A DNA stretch of 64,000 nt from Salvator merianae (GCA_003586115.2 QVOM02000021.1:11457355-11521354), one strand, 5' to 3'; numbered from the stretch's first letter, positions 1 to 10,633 are shown. The notes: generated by a model from the letters alone, not told the origin. A program made the numbers and translations.

Positions 1-287
1 TTACTACAGTAGAACTTTCTAACTAGCATGGTTGAGGCTGGTCAGGATTGGGTACAGTGAGGAGTGTTGGCACTTGTCAGCACTGGAATGGTGTGCTTCG
101 ACCAGCTGGGGAAGAAGTGCGAATGGGAGTGCACTAGTCAGCTTGGAGACTACAATTTTTTTGACCACAGCTGGTGACCTTCAGGGGAGCTTCGGGTGGG
201 CTTCGGTGAGTTTCCAGTCAGCAGGTGCGAATGCTCCATTCCAGTGAGTGACCTGGAACGTTCCACTCACTAAGTGCAAACAGGCCC
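1..287 (+). mobile_element. Short DNA transposon, family B (left end outside or at window edge)
   Basis: The right end reads AAGTGCAAACAGGCCC, the terminal repeat shared by many elements in this window. The body matches the copies at 2731-3248 and 47196-47880: all three share a GACTACAAT..TTGACCACAGCTGGT stretch followed by a CTTCAGG.GAGC motif. The left terminal repeat is not visible, so the copy probably starts just before base 1. No transposase is encoded. Open frames here are incidental. Confidence 0.7.
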
Positions 288-704
288 CTGGAGTGCACAG
301 AACCTTCACAAATTGATAGAGATTTTCCAGAGCCTGTAAAGTAATGATAAAGCTAAGGATTACTCATAAAAGAAACATAGTACTAGTAGGTGTTCCTAGT
401 CTGAGATAATTTTATTTAGATTAGTTGGGCATTGAATTGCAGTTTGTTAAAGAAGAAGCTGCTGTAGAGGTCTGGGACTGTCAGGTACTTTACCTGGCTC
501 TCTTAGGCACCTTTACATGATTCCTGAGGAATCCGAGTGGTATAGGGAACTTACCTATTTCAAACTGTGTGATTGCTACCATTATAGCCCCCTCTGTGGG
601 TGGGGCTGCAGTGTATATCTGTGCGACATCATTGCACTGGTGCAGACGTGCATTGAGGTTCTCTGCACCTGCACAATGATATCATGTGCCTATGTGGTGA
701 TATG
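288..704. other. No feature recognised
   Basis: Mixed-composition sequence with short open frames only. The 69-codon frame at 517-726 runs into the SINE and shows no domain. I see no repeat boundary or RNA gene. Confidence 0.5.
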
Positions 705-905
705 CAATGATGTAGCTCAGTGGTAGACAGAACTGCCTGGAAACCAGAGGGTTGCCAGTTTGATCCCCAGCCTCTCCCCAGAAGTAGAAAATGGCAAACC
801 ATTTCTGTATCTCTGCCAAGAAAACTATATAGTGGTTGCCATGGAGTTGCTCATGCAATCAACCAGGAGTTAGTCACGAGTTGGTGACTCCCTATAATAA
901 CAAGA
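705..905 (+). mobile_element. tRNA-derived SINE (Sauria-like)
   Basis: A polymerase III A box is visible as TAGCTCAGTGGTAGA at about 713-727, and a B-box-like GTTTGATCCCC at about 756-766. A body follows in which GGCAAACCATTTCTGTATCTC and CCATGGAGTTGC are typical of squamate tRNA-SINEs whose tail derives from a BovB-type LINE. The copy ends in a loose AATAA-rich tail. The promoter boxes are degenerate, so it is an old retroposed copy and not a working tRNA gene. A second copy lies at 63733-63932 on the minus strand. Confidence 0.7.
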
Positions 906-1204
906 ATAAGTTCCCCATACTGCTGGGACTCTTCAGGAGTCAAGTAAAGGTGTCAAAGAGAGCCAGGACCATCAGGTAAAGCATATGACAGTCCCAGGCC
1001 TCTACTTCAGTTCAGGATTTGAAGAATTGCAGTTTGGGACATCCCTAATTTAAATATATCCATCACTTGGATCTAGACTCCTTATTTATATTCATTTCTT
1101 TAAAATAACATTATTGCCTTTAAAATGGATTACAGCTGGCAACCGTAGGTATAAGTGGTTTCAAAGGTTTGCTCAATCTAACAAATGTAGTCTGTGTGTC
1201 TGTT
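906..1204. other. No feature recognised
   Basis: About 300 bp between the SINE and a CR1 tail. The stretch 915-1015 repeats the sense of 430-520 (TCAGGTAAAG, GTCTGGGAC-like words) but too weakly to define a repeat. Confidence 0.4.
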
Positions 1205-1925
1205 AAGCACATAAGAGAAGCCCTGCTGGATCAGGCCACAGCCCATCTGGCCCAGCATCTGATCTCACACTGGGCCTGTTCGCACTGCAGCGGTGGAACG
1301 TTCTTGTCCGCTCGCTAGAACGGAGCGTTCGCACTGCTGCGGGGACATGCCACACCCGATCCGAACCACATCGTACCCGATTCGAACCTGATGTTGGGTA
1401 AGGCAAGACAAGTAAAAGCTTGTCTTCATCCCAACCTGCGCGATGGAGCAAAGATCGGGCACGGTGCTTTCGCACTCCTGTCAGCGTTTGAAATGGCGGT
1501 CGGGCGTGGCTGGCGCAGCTGCGTATGCGGGGTGCGAAGTTTTCGTACCCGGTGCGATGCTCCGTACCCGGTGCGAAGTTGCGCACCCAGGATAGCCCTT
1601 TTGGCATGGTAGCCTACCTGCCGTTACGAAGCTGGCTTCGTAACGAGCCCTCTGGTTACGAAGCGGAGTACGATGCTACGAAGCGGGGTACGATGGTACG
1701 GAGTGCGGTACTGAACTAGCGGCTGCCATTCGCACTGTTCCCTCTGCTGGTCGGCTTCGGGTCCATTCCTCTGGCCGGGAGTGCGAATAGCAGCCAACGT
1801 TCTCCAACCTCTCCGGTTCGAAGCCAACTACTGGGAACGGTCTACCGAGCTCAGTGCGAAAAGGCCCACTGTGGCCCCCACTTGCTTCTGGGCATTCTAA
1901 AGCAGAAGCAAAGGGTGAAACCCTC
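1205..1925 (-). mobile_element. CR1 LINE 3' end, minus strand, split by an inserted DNA element
   Basis: The two halves, 1205-1271 and 1868-1925, join into one CR1 3' tail. The first contains AGCCCTGCTGGATCAGGCC and CCCAGCATC, the second CACTTGCTTCTGGGCATTCT. The same words occur in order in the CR1 tails at 16620-16740, 56520-56620 and 61255-61345. The break is exactly the 3-bp duplicated target ACT of the element at 1272-1867. Only the 3' untranslated region remains. Confidence 0.8.
1272..1867. mobile_element. Short DNA transposon with TSD ACT inserted in CR1
   Basis: The 596-bp element starts GGGCCTGTTCGCACT and ends AGTGCGAAAAGGCCC. It is flanked on both sides by ACT (1269-1271 and 1868-1870), and removing it restores the CR1 tail. 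It is rich in CpG and carries repeated GTACCCGGTGCGAAG-like and TACGAAGC words around 1530-1700, which suggests a young copy not yet eroded by CpG decay. Both-strand open frames across it (for example 1203-1607 minus) are composition artefacts. A 3-bp TSD with a GG start fits PIF/Harbinger, inferred only. Confidence 0.85.
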
Positions 1926-2730
1926 ATCCGCTCTCACAGTGAGGCCAATTTCCATTATTCCTAATGGAGACCAGCTAAACCAAGAGCCTGATTAAGGGCA
2001 TAATGGTGATGCAGCCATTATCATGTGGCTTGATTGTTTTCATATCATTACATCAAACATTCTTTGATGGGTTGGGGACAGCATCTGAAAAGCTATTGGG
2101 ATCAGGAACTGGTGGTACAAGAAAGGTCCCTTACTCTACTCAAATCTCCACTGGCAGTGTTGAGAGTCCTTGTCTGGAGCCCCTGAATCAGTGGTCATTT
2201 AAGTCCTGGATTCCCAGGATTACCTACAAGCAAAGATTAAAAGAATAGAAAAAGCGTTCATTTGGGGATTACACTGGCTTGCTCTTCACACAGTGCTCCC
2301 AAATCAACTGCAAGAAAGTGACACACAAATGTATTTATTTATAACATGGATATGCTGGTTAAAAATATATATGTTCTAATATAAACAGATAAAAGATGGG
2401 GAACTGGGGGAGGAAGAAAAAAATCAGTCAACAGTGAAGAAATCTTGTACGCTTTCAAAAACCTGGAACAGTTTCAGAGAAGAGGAACAGGTCAGCAATT
2501 ATAAAGCCAGAAAGGTACTTGCATTGAGCAATTTGGCAATTGGAAGTTAGCTTAGCTATGAGAAAGAGATCATTCTTAGGAATGTTTCCATTTCTGCACT
2601 TACCTTTCTTGGAGCGGATTAACTAGTCCACTCCAGCCTGTCCCACTCCAAGTCCAGCAGGTGCTGTCAGTATTGAGATGGCTGGAATGCAGTTGTCCCA
2701 GTGAAACACTGGCAACAATTTGGATGCACC
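1926..2730. other. No feature recognised
   Basis: AT-leaning single-copy-looking sequence. The 81-codon frame at 2003-2248 has no recognisable domain. There is an A-rich patch near 2230-2430 but no clear element end. Confidence 0.5.
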
Positions 2731-3248
2731 AGGCCTGTTTGCATTTATGACAGTATAATGTTTTAATTAGCAGGGTTCGGGCTGGCCGGAATCAGGTACA
2801 GTGAGGAGTGTTTGCACTTGTCAGCACTGGAACAGTTCGCACGGTGACCAGCAGGGGGAGCAATGTGAATGGGAATGCACTAGTTAGGTAGCTGGGTCTG
2901 GACTTAGAGGAGCTGGATCTGGGCTTGGGTCCAAAATGGCTGCCAGGGTCCAGATCCCAAAGTCCAAACCTGGGTCCGAACTGACTGATGGTGCCTTTGT
3001 GGCCACACAGTCCCCGCCCCGCTGCCATTCCACACCAGGAAGTAGTGTGAACGCACCTTTCCTGATCTGCACCTGATCATGCACGCCAGCTTGGAGACTA
3101 CAATTTAGTTGACCACAGCTGGTAGGCTTCAGGTGAGCATCAGGTGGGCTTCAGTCGGTTTCAAGTCAGCTGGGGCTGTTTGCAGGTGAGAATGCTCCAT
3201 TCCAGTGAATGTCCTGGAACCTTCCTCTCACTAAGTGTGTACAGGCCT
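2731..3248 (+). mobile_element. Short DNA transposon, family B, TSD ACC
   Basis: A 518-bp element with ends aGGCCTGTTTGCATTTA and CTAAGTGTGTACAGGCCT, flanked by ACC at 2728-2730 and 3249-3251. Its interior matches the copies at 1-287 and 47196-47880 (GGGTACAGTGAGGAGTGTT type 5' part and TTGACCACAGCTGGT 3' part). It is non-coding and many of its CpG sites look decayed to TG/CA, so it appears older than 47196-47880. Confidence 0.85.
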
Positions 3249-4479
3249 ACCTTCTTTGTTCTTTTCCAGATGAAGTTTACTTCTGCCACAAAGGCCACTC
3301 ACCCTTCCCTGTGTCTCTGTCCATGTCTCTGTCACTCCAATGTTGTGTCCAGTGCACAGGGACAGGGCAGAACTACCGTTTTGAGGCTTTGTAGATGATT
3401 TTTGAAGCTTGTATAAGAAACAGTGGAAAATACCACAGCTTCATCTTTGTAGTTTATACAAGCTTCAAAGATGAAGCTGCAGCATTTTTCTTGTTTCAGC
3501 TACAGTGCAGAAGTGCCAGCGCCTAGACTGTAGAAGATGGTGTTAGTACACTTGCAGACCTAAACCGAGATAGGTAGCCCTTGGGATATTTCTGCATCAG
3601 AATGACCCTAGCCTAGTTTGGAAGAAGCATATTAGCAAGCAGCTTGTTCCAGTACACCAGGCAAGTGCAGCAGAGCTGCAGTTTTTGCATAAAATGGCAA
3701 AAGACACAAATGATAAATTTTGGTTGTTTCATCACAGTCTGACCCTTCAGTGCTCAGAAGACTGAGATGTTGATATTCCCTATTTTTTAAAAAGATCTCC
3801 AGACTAAGCTGCAACCATGCCATTCAGGTTGCAGAGAACTCCAGAGACTTGTTTCTTTGTACCAGGACTGGGAAAGGGTATGCCTTCAGAAAGGGAATAC
3901 CTCTAAATGTTTAGAGCAGGAGCAGAGGTAGGCATCATTTAGTGGAGTAAGAAGACTACAGAATTACCAGTGGCAGTTGGCTCAAGGGTGGCTGGATGCA
4001 CTTTCAAGAGTTGCACAGAAGGGTGCATTTGCTGTTGAATTTTCTTATGTGCAACTATTCAAAGTGAGGGAGCCCATCACAGCAAGTGATCTAGTGCCTG
4101 AGTCCCTTCTCTCTGTGTTTCAAATTCAGAGATAGTTGACAGCTACCTAAACATACACATTTTCTTCTCATTTCAGTGATAGCAGAGCATCACCACATCA
4201 TATAGATTTTGCACAGCCTCACCTGATGTTAACTGATCTGCTTTCTACCCACCATCTATAAATGAGTGCTGTGGGAAACAGGAACCACTTTGTACCACTT
4301 CCTGAAGAGTGGTTCCTCTTTCTTTGATCCTCTGGCTCAGGTTCTTTTACTTCTATAAAGATGTTGCTGCTGCTTTTACTGGGTCAAAGAGCCTTTGCCA
4401 CTGTAGATGCAGAAAACAAACCATCCGTTGCACTCTTTTCTCTGTACTTTTCCTTTCTTAGGACAGCTAAGAATCAGCA
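3249..4479. other. No gene; one inverted repeat inside
   Basis: No exon or family was recognised. The one clear structure is an inverted repeat at 3402-3417 and 3454-3469 with perfect 16-bp arms (TTTGAAGCTTGTATAA and its complement), separated by 36 bp, probably a remnant of a foldback element. The frames at 3144-3398 and 3632-3823 are not supported as genes. Confidence 0.5.
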
Positions 4480-4612
4480 TTTCTGTTTCTCCTTGCTCTC
4501 ACTATTTTTGGATTATTATTATTTGTATTGCATTCTGTTTTTATTAGCAACCTTCGGCTTTTAAAAGAAAGGTGGATTATAAATGGTATTGAATGAATGA
4601 ATGAATGAATTT
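4480..4612 (+). mobile_element. LINE 3' tail (L2-like) ending in a GAAT microsatellite
   Basis: The stretch reads through AAAGGTGGATTATAAATGGTA and then (GAAT)n at about 4591-4610. GGTGG.ATATAAAT followed by a simple repeat is the usual 3' end of L2-like LINEs in reptiles. Related tails are seen at 16040-16121 and 59460-59575. Only the tail is present. Confidence 0.5.
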
Positions 4613-5207
4613 ATTTCCCTACTGCAGATGTGCTTCAAACCTTATAAGCCTCAGCCTCTCAGTCATTAGCATTTCAGGTTCTGTCTGTGTCACTGCTATT
4701 TACATTTCCTGTGCTTTCTCTCCAGCTAATCTGCTCTGTCCATTTGTTCCTCTATGTTTATGTTGATGACTAGGCTTTTGCTCCTGCTCAATATATATAT
4801 TCAGTAACTAACCATCTTTCCATTTTTTTGTTTTTGGAATGCTTTCTAGCAGCAGTGGTCTTCTAAGCCACCAGAAACAGCTCTTATCTACAGGCGTGTT
4901 CTGACACAACATTTAATCAGTTTACACTCCGTCTTCAGTTTCTGCTGGCCCGACATGATTTTACCTTTCCATAGTTTTTCAGGACTAAATTGCCAAAATC
5001 AGGATTACTTTGCATTTGGATTAAAGGAGTTCTCAGCCGGTTTCAGATCATTAGCCTGTTTTACTTTGCAATGTGAGAACATGCAAGTAGTCTTTTTGGA
5101 AGGGGACCATACTTTTTTGGGTGTGCAGAGGGAGGGCTCCTCATTTCCTCCCATCCAATAAGAGACTTTGTTGTGGGGGTTGTACTCAGCAGGGTGAGAA
5201 CATCACT
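4613..5207. other. No feature recognised
   Basis: Single-copy-looking sequence up to the left target duplication of the element at 5224. The 5061-5279 minus frame crosses an element boundary and so cannot be a gene. Confidence 0.5.
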
Positions 5208-5223
5208 ATTGGGGTGGGAAGAG

Positions 5224-6995
5224 GACTTCCGGGAAGATGGCCGAATGTAATTGCTGAGAGGAATTTTTCCTCTAAGCAAACCGCAACATGAGGAGACAGA
5301 CGGGGGAGTCTTAACCCCCTCTGTCAGATGATTTTATCTTCCTGAGTGACAGGGAGGTGGAGGGATTCCTCATTAGAGCTCCAAACAAGTGTCCTCCTCA
5401 GCGGGGGCAGCGAGGGATTCACGGCAGCCCACGCACGGGAGGAGATGGACAGAGCAGGAGGAATATCAACAACATTCTCGAGTTACATTGTGTGTCGTCT
5501 TTAAAGGCAGTAAGTTCGGCTGATCCTCTTTTAATTTATGAAGATATCAAATTTAAGAAAGAAAAAAACAACAACCTTCAGACAAGAGTTTTCTGCAATT
5601 AAAACCCTGAGAATATTTGCTGAAAGTTTAAACATCGTAATTCAGCAAGATGTTAAAATATGTGTAGAGGCTTCTAATTCTTAGAGATAAATCATTCAAA
5701 GTTTCAGAACATGCTGGGGTTTTCAGTATCTCATTAAAACTGTTTTTTGTCAACTAAGAGATAAGCTGGGAAGATTAATGGTGGCTGGTTTTCTTCAGCT
5801 GAGAGTTGGAAAACATTTGTCTGTTCATAATAAAGAATGACCAATAGAGGGCTTCTTCTGAGGATTAAATTATAAATACTGTGTAAAGTATACTGGAGGA
5901 TTGAATTGGTGCATCTCAAATCTGAAAAGTTGTAAAATATGGTAACAAGAAAGCTGAAACTAGAAAAAGACAAACAGCTGAAAGAGCAGAGCTGTGCTTT
6001 GGAATCAGAGTCGATGAATTTTATTCATAAAAAATTGGACTTTATTATGCAGGAATTATATAGATCCTTTGAATGTCAGGAGCAGAATTTTGAAAGATTA
6101 AGACAAGACCTTAAAAATGAAATAGGTGCTGTATGCACCAAACTTCATGAAATAAAATATAAGGCTCTGAAACTGGATGATTTTAAGGCAGAAATTCCTC
6201 AGACAAAATTTATGGTGCAAGAAATACAAACAGAGGCATTTGAACCTATCACAGACAAAGGGTCAAGGGATATAATGGTGTTCTTTGTGAGGAAAGTGAC
6301 AAGAGATGCTGTTCTAGTGAGACAGTATGAATCACTACTAGCAACAGTTCAAGGTTCTACTATTTCATTGAAGGAAGCCCCAGGAAAAATCCTACAATGG
6401 AGAAAGGAGCACATGAAGCTAACAGTAAAAGGAGTAATCTCTGCTTGGAATCAACAAAGATTCAGACTGAACTCTGAGGATAAAATGAAATTTTTTTTGG
6501 TTCAAATATGGAAAAGATTGGAGGAAAAGGAAAAAAAGGAACTGTAAGTGTTAAAAGGAGGAAATCAAGAAGTGGGTTAACAGAACAACCAGCAAAAGCT
6601 GAATCATTGAAAGACTGATATTAGAAGAAGACTTTGAAAGCTTGCCAAGATGGACAAATAGATTAATTCACTGAGAAATAATACAGTTGATAGGTTCTCT
6701 GTATGAAAACTGGAAACCCTTTATTGACCTTCTGCAAGAATGGGAAAGTGGATTTGTGCCTGCTGGATTGAAAGAATGAAGAGGAAAGAAGACAATCGGT
6801 AGAAGAAAAGAACTGGGCGACGGGCGGGGGGGAGAATATGAAATATAGAAGCAGCTTTGGGGAAGAAAAAAAAAGAAGGAGGAGGAGGAGGAAGTCAGTA
6901 GTTAAGAATGTTAGTTTATGAATTATGAATCATTTAGTGTAATTTTATATATCTAAAATAAAATTAAAAAAAGAAAGAAAAAAGAAAGGAAACAA
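5224..6995 (+). mobile_element. Full-length, ORF1-only LINE-like retroelement (HAL1-like) with 16-bp TSD
   Basis: The element is bounded by an exact 16-bp direct repeat, ATTGGGGTGGGAAGAG, at 5208-5223 and 6996-7011, so both ends are intact. It starts GACTTCCGGGAAGATGGCCG, the kind of 5' end seen in L1-type elements. A roughly 715-bp leader follows, then one intact 202-codon ORF (5939-6547), then a stretch whose decayed translation resembles the last codons of L1 ORF2 (about 6640-6780, with a WKPFIDLLQEWE-like run, cf. 7505-7740). After that come a 3' untranslated part, AATAAA at 6957-6962 and an A-rich tail. Nearly all of ORF2 (endonuclease and reverse transcriptase) is missing, so it must have moved using enzymes of an autonomous L1. 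This organisation matches mammalian HAL1 (half-L1). The relationship is inferred, not tested. Confidence 0.75.
5939..6547 (+). CDS. Putative LINE ORF1-like protein, 202 aa, intact
   Basis: The ORF runs uninterrupted from an ATG (context AAATATGG) to TAA inside the TSD-bounded element at 5224-6995. Residues about 5-75 are rich in K, E, Q and L with spaced hydrophobics and are predicted by eye to form a coiled coil, as in the N-terminal half of L1 ORF1p. Residues about 135-185, including ILQWRKEHMKLTVKG and WNQQRFRL, resemble the C-terminal region of L1 ORF1p (a WRKE..KLT..I..W...RFR pattern), but weakly. No zinc knuckle, endonuclease or polymerase motif is present. A typical L1 ORF1p is 300-350 aa, so this one is short and may lack the central RRM. 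Its likely role is RNA binding for retroposition. Whether it is expressed cannot be told. Confidence 0.55.
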   Translation: MVTRKLKLEKDKQLKEQSCALESESMNFIHKKLDFIMQELYRSFECQEQNFERLRQDLKNEIGAVCTKLHEIKYKALKLDDFKAEIPQTKFMVQEIQTEAFEPITDKGSRDIMVFFVRKVTRDAVLVRQYESLLATVQGSTISLKEAPGKILQWRKEHMKLTVKGVISAWNQQRFRLNSEDKMKFFLVQIWKRLEEKEKKEL

Positions 6996-7011
6996 ATTGG
7001 GGTGGGAAGAG

Positions 7012-7504
7012 AGAACAGCACCTAGCATATATTGCCTGCTTTCTGTTGTGTTGTCCTGTTTTGCACTTTCAAACTGGTTTTTCTTACTGTTTGAATTTTT
7101 TAAACAGAAGAGAAGACACATTGGACGTTATCCTTTTATTTACCTTGGGCAACACCTATAGTTGGCTGGGCACCACAGTCCACTCTCAGAACCCATACTT
7201 CCTCCTTTCTCTCCCATCTCTGCAAGAAAGATAATGTATCTCCTTTTTCCTTTCTCTCATGTCCCTGCAAGAAGGACAATGTATCTCCTCTTACCTTTCT
7301 CTCCTATGACTGCAAGAAGAAAGACACTAGGTTTCTTCCATTTTCCTTTGGCAATGCACAAGGGAAACAACATTTCCTTTCATTAAAAGAAGACTTTTAA
7401 AAACATTCCTTTTAAACCAGAATTTTATTTACTAGGTATAGTAGAGGGTAACTTTGATAATATTAATATTTTAATTCAAAGCATGGTGATTGCAGCTAGA
7501 ATTG
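7012..7504. other. No gene; short direct repeats
   Basis: At 7200-7320 a roughly 50-bp unit (CTGCAAGAA..GA.AATGTATCTCC) recurs three times with drift, a small decayed tandem array. No coding feature is supported. Confidence 0.45.
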
Positions 7505-7740
7505 TCTATGCACAAAAAATGGAAAGGAGATAAAATACGACAGATGACTGGTTGATTAAAATGATGAATCTTGCAGAGATGGACAAATTGACTACCTTAT
7601 TGAGAAACAAACTATGGTGGCTGGTTTTCTTCAGCTTTATTGACTTTCTACAAGAAATAGTGAATGAGCTTGCTATTGCTGGAAGGATAAAGTGCTGATA
7701 TCCTTGATATCCTTGCTGACCATACACTGTAGCTATTTCC
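7505..7740 (+). pseudogene. L1-type ORF2 C-terminal fragment
   Basis: One forward frame around 7555-7700 reads MMNLAEMDKLTTLLRN and then FIDFLQE. This resembles the extreme C-terminus of L1 ORF2 (an AEMDKLT..L....W.PFIDFL pattern). The stretch shares an exact 23-bp word with the 5' leader of the neighbouring HAL1-like element (5778-5800 and 7614-7636). It has no reverse transcriptase core and is a short, dead fragment. Confidence 0.5.
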
Positions 7741-7920
7741 ACTCTTACTTCATTGGACTGCTCCAGCTGGTCCATTCTTACTGGAGTGCTCCACCAGCTG
7801 GAGTGGTCCTACTGTCCTGGAACAAGGCCGTCTGCATTGGGACAACTGTTCTAGGACAGCCCTCATGACAACTCTGAAGTTTGCATGAAACCCAAAGCTG
7901 CCATTGAGGACTACCACCAA
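7741..7920. mobile_element. Partial short DNA transposon (family D-like)
   Basis: The words CTCCAGCTGGTCCA and CACCAGCTGGAGTGGTCC form an inverted repeat. The same GACCAGCTGGAGTGGTCCA occurs in the TSD-defined element at 41149-41379. Terminal repeats are not visible, so the boundaries are approximate. Confidence 0.45.
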
Positions 7921-9283
7921 AATAGATCCCCTGTGGGCAACTGGACTATGGAAGCATGCCACTTTTGCTTGCCTCTGTGGTCCAGTTTAGTGGCTGCTAG
8001 TCTGCTGGTAGAACTTTTTAAAAAGGTCGATCAGAATATTAGACTAGGTGGCCGTTTTGTGCCATGTAATCCATGTGGACTGAGTGTGCTAGCAAGGGCA
8101 GGGCCTCCATAGTGCAGAAGGGAGGCACGTGGAGGCCTTGTCATATCGCTTTAGCAGTAAGTGGAGAAAGGCCCTGTGAGTGAAGGGTTGCTATGAGCAG
8201 TCCTTAAATTGTAGAGACAACTGAACGTTATAGCACTTAAGACAGCAGGTGACAAAAAGCTGTCAGAGGACGGAGTTCACTGAGAAGATCTTTACTAGTT
8301 CTAGAAACATTGATGTACATGAACTTACAATGTTTCCTTGATATAAAGTCTAAGGGGAGAACAAAAGTCATTAAATCTGTCACCTTCACTAAAATGACTA
8401 AGCTATGATGAAATACTGAATTGTCATGTCATCCATTCAGCTCTAACTCATCACAAAGGCATATTTTTTCTGACTAGGTGCTCCCCCTTCTTTAATTTCC
8501 CAGTCGGTTCCATTTGATGTGTTTTGATGAAATACTCTCTTTAGATCCATCACTCAAATCAGCACCTTTTATCTTTCCGATTTTCTATTTTTGCCTGCCT
8601 GCCTACTTCATTTCTTTTTCTTCCGTGGAACAGCCAAGCTTGTTAAAAGAGGTTTTCAAATATTAAAATTAGAATCAGGTGTTACACTTGTTTCAGGCTA
8701 TATGTATGGCTCCTCTTATGCATATGCACAGGTAAAACAAGAAGCAAAAGTACAGCCAGCAATTTTATGCTCTCAAAGAGCAGCTTATTAAAAATGAGAT
8801 GCTTTGATAACAAAGCAAATCTATTTATTCATTACACTGGATAACCTGCCTATTGCACTTACTAAGTTTGATAAGCTTGACTGCATATTGCTTCTAAGCA
8901 AAATAAACAGGTTTTCTATTTTGCATGCCCATTTATGTCCAGTTCTACTTTTTGCTGCATATGTGTATATAATTTTCAGAATGGTCTTATGGCAGAATTC
9001 TGTTTACATCAATATCAGATACTGTCTTGGATATTCCAAAACATTTCTGTCTGAGTACGGATGGGGTGAAATGCAGAATCAGGTAGAGGAGATTTTTCAA
9101 CAGTCTTCTGCAGCAAGTGTGAACCATGGGAAAAGCACACAATTTGTGCAAGCTGCACTTGACAAAATATAAATATTTACACTGCCAATGCTGAGTGTGG
9201 ATGTGCCCTTACTTTCTTCTGCAGCTTACATTGCTTCATAGACTATTTCCTGGGGGTTAGGCATTTCTTTAACAGCAGTCAGA
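7921..9283. other. No feature recognised
   Basis: The 122-codon frame at 8804-9172 is the longest, but it shows no domain, unusual codon use or splice context I can recognise. I treat the whole stretch as unannotated intergenic or intronic DNA. Confidence 0.5.
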
Positions 9284-9600
9284 GGGCCTTTCTGCATTCA
9301 CCCTGCTTGATCTGAACCAGTGAGTCTTGGCCTATTTGCACTTTCCACTTTAGAATGGACACCATCTGCTCTACAGGGCCTACAAACTTACCAAAAGCTG
9401 GCTACCAGCATTCATGGTGCGAATGCCCATAGCCATGCCTGATCATCACCGCAGCAGTGGCTGGCAAGTGTCTGCTGCTGCCATGGCTACCAGGATGCCT
9501 GTGCAGTGTGCAGGTGCAATGTGTCAATCATGGCAGTGCCATCGGACCTATGCAATCGGGCCGTGTGATGTCCAAGACCCATTGAGATTTAGCATCCGAT
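9284..9600 (+). mobile_element. Two adjoining short DNA transposon left ends (families D and A)
   Basis: At 9284 GGGCCTTTCTGCATTCACC looks like a family D left end. At 9328 TGGCCTATTTGCACTTTCC starts a second, family A, end. The A part includes the family's internal words CAGCAGTGGCTGGCAAG and CTGCTGCCATGGC, an inverted pair found in most A copies. No right end is visible; the copy fades near 9600. One insertion probably landed in the other. Confidence 0.55.
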
Positions 9601-10460
9601 GCTGCCTTTCTATTAGTCAAATTGCTTTTGCCGATGTGAAGCAGGGCTCTTGAGTTTTGCCAATTCTTCCAATACAGTGCAAGTATTTGGAGATGCTTGG
9701 TAGTTTCTTGTGAAGGCTGAATGACCCTATGGGATACATTATGGAAAGTTTCAATGGGGGGTCACGAGAAAAAATAGGTGTTCTATATTACACCACTATT
9801 GGATAGAAGATTTTCTACTTTTTTTTTTTGGCTTAGGAGCCCGTTCCCTGATACTTGTGAAGATCCATTTCCTCCAGTTTTTCATGGATAAGGGAAGTTG
9901 CTAATGTAGAGGAAACCAGAAGCTGGCTGCTTCTGGGTCCTTGGGGTGAAAAATTATATGTTCTTTCTCATGGATACATGAAGATACATCATTTGTGATT
10001 GCATACGATGACACAAAGTTATAATTGCTCCTTTGTGAATACACAGAATTTTTGTCTTATGAACTCGTAAGGGTTTGCTTTGTTTGCTCTTTGGTAGTCC
10101 AGTGTGAATAAACATCCTGTTCCTCTCAGTCTTTCTACCACTCACCATTGTTATATTACCAGGGCAATCATTTTCACTTACTGGACTGCTGCAGAAGATT
10201 CTGGATTATGTTCTGGACTCTTGGACCTTCCCGTGTTATCAGTTACATTATTTCATGCTCTTTCATCAAGGGTCTTAGGCATACATACAAAGGGTACTTC
10301 CAGATGTGAAGGAAACTTCGCAATCCTCTTGGCGTTGCACTGGGAATGCAAGACATACTTGTGGCAATTCCAATGCAGTGCCAATTGCAGTGTGCAAAAA
10401 GCATGTTGCAATGCCATTATGGGGAATCCAGCAATGACACTGGGTTTCCTGTATTAGCTT
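9601..10460. other. No feature recognised
   Basis: AT-rich, with a T9 run at 9820. The 117-codon frame at 10104-10457 has no recognisable domain. GTGGCAATTCCAATGCAGTGCCAATTGC near 10362-10390 is locally self-complementary, perhaps part of an old short element. Confidence 0.45.
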
Positions 10461-10633
10461 CACTTAATTGAGTATCTGATGGGCAGCATACAAGATCGGC
10501 TTGCTGGGGACTTCCAAGAACCAGCCAAGCTCATGGAAAACAATAAAAGAAAGGGGGCGGGCACTTGGCTGTCTCCTGTAAGTCCCCAGCAGGCCAGTCT
10601 TGTATGCTGCTCACCAGATGCTCAGGTAAGCTG
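10461..10633. repeat. Foldback element with ~45-bp inverted arms
   Basis: The arms at about 10470-10513 and 10579-10623 (GCAGCATACAAGA..GGC.TGCTGGGGACTT and complement) pair almost throughout, leaving a loop of about 65 bp. The pairing continues weakly outward to about 10461 and 10633. No clear TSD could be fixed, so the superfamily is not assigned. Arm length and compactness are those of a foldback MITE. Confidence 0.65.

Noticed and set aside
705..780. Functional tRNA gene
   Set aside because: The A and B boxes are present but the sequence cannot fold a full cloverleaf and is joined to a SINE body.
8804..9172. 122-codon frame as a possible exon or gene
   Set aside because: No recognisable domain, no splice or promoter context, AT-rich composition like the surroundings.
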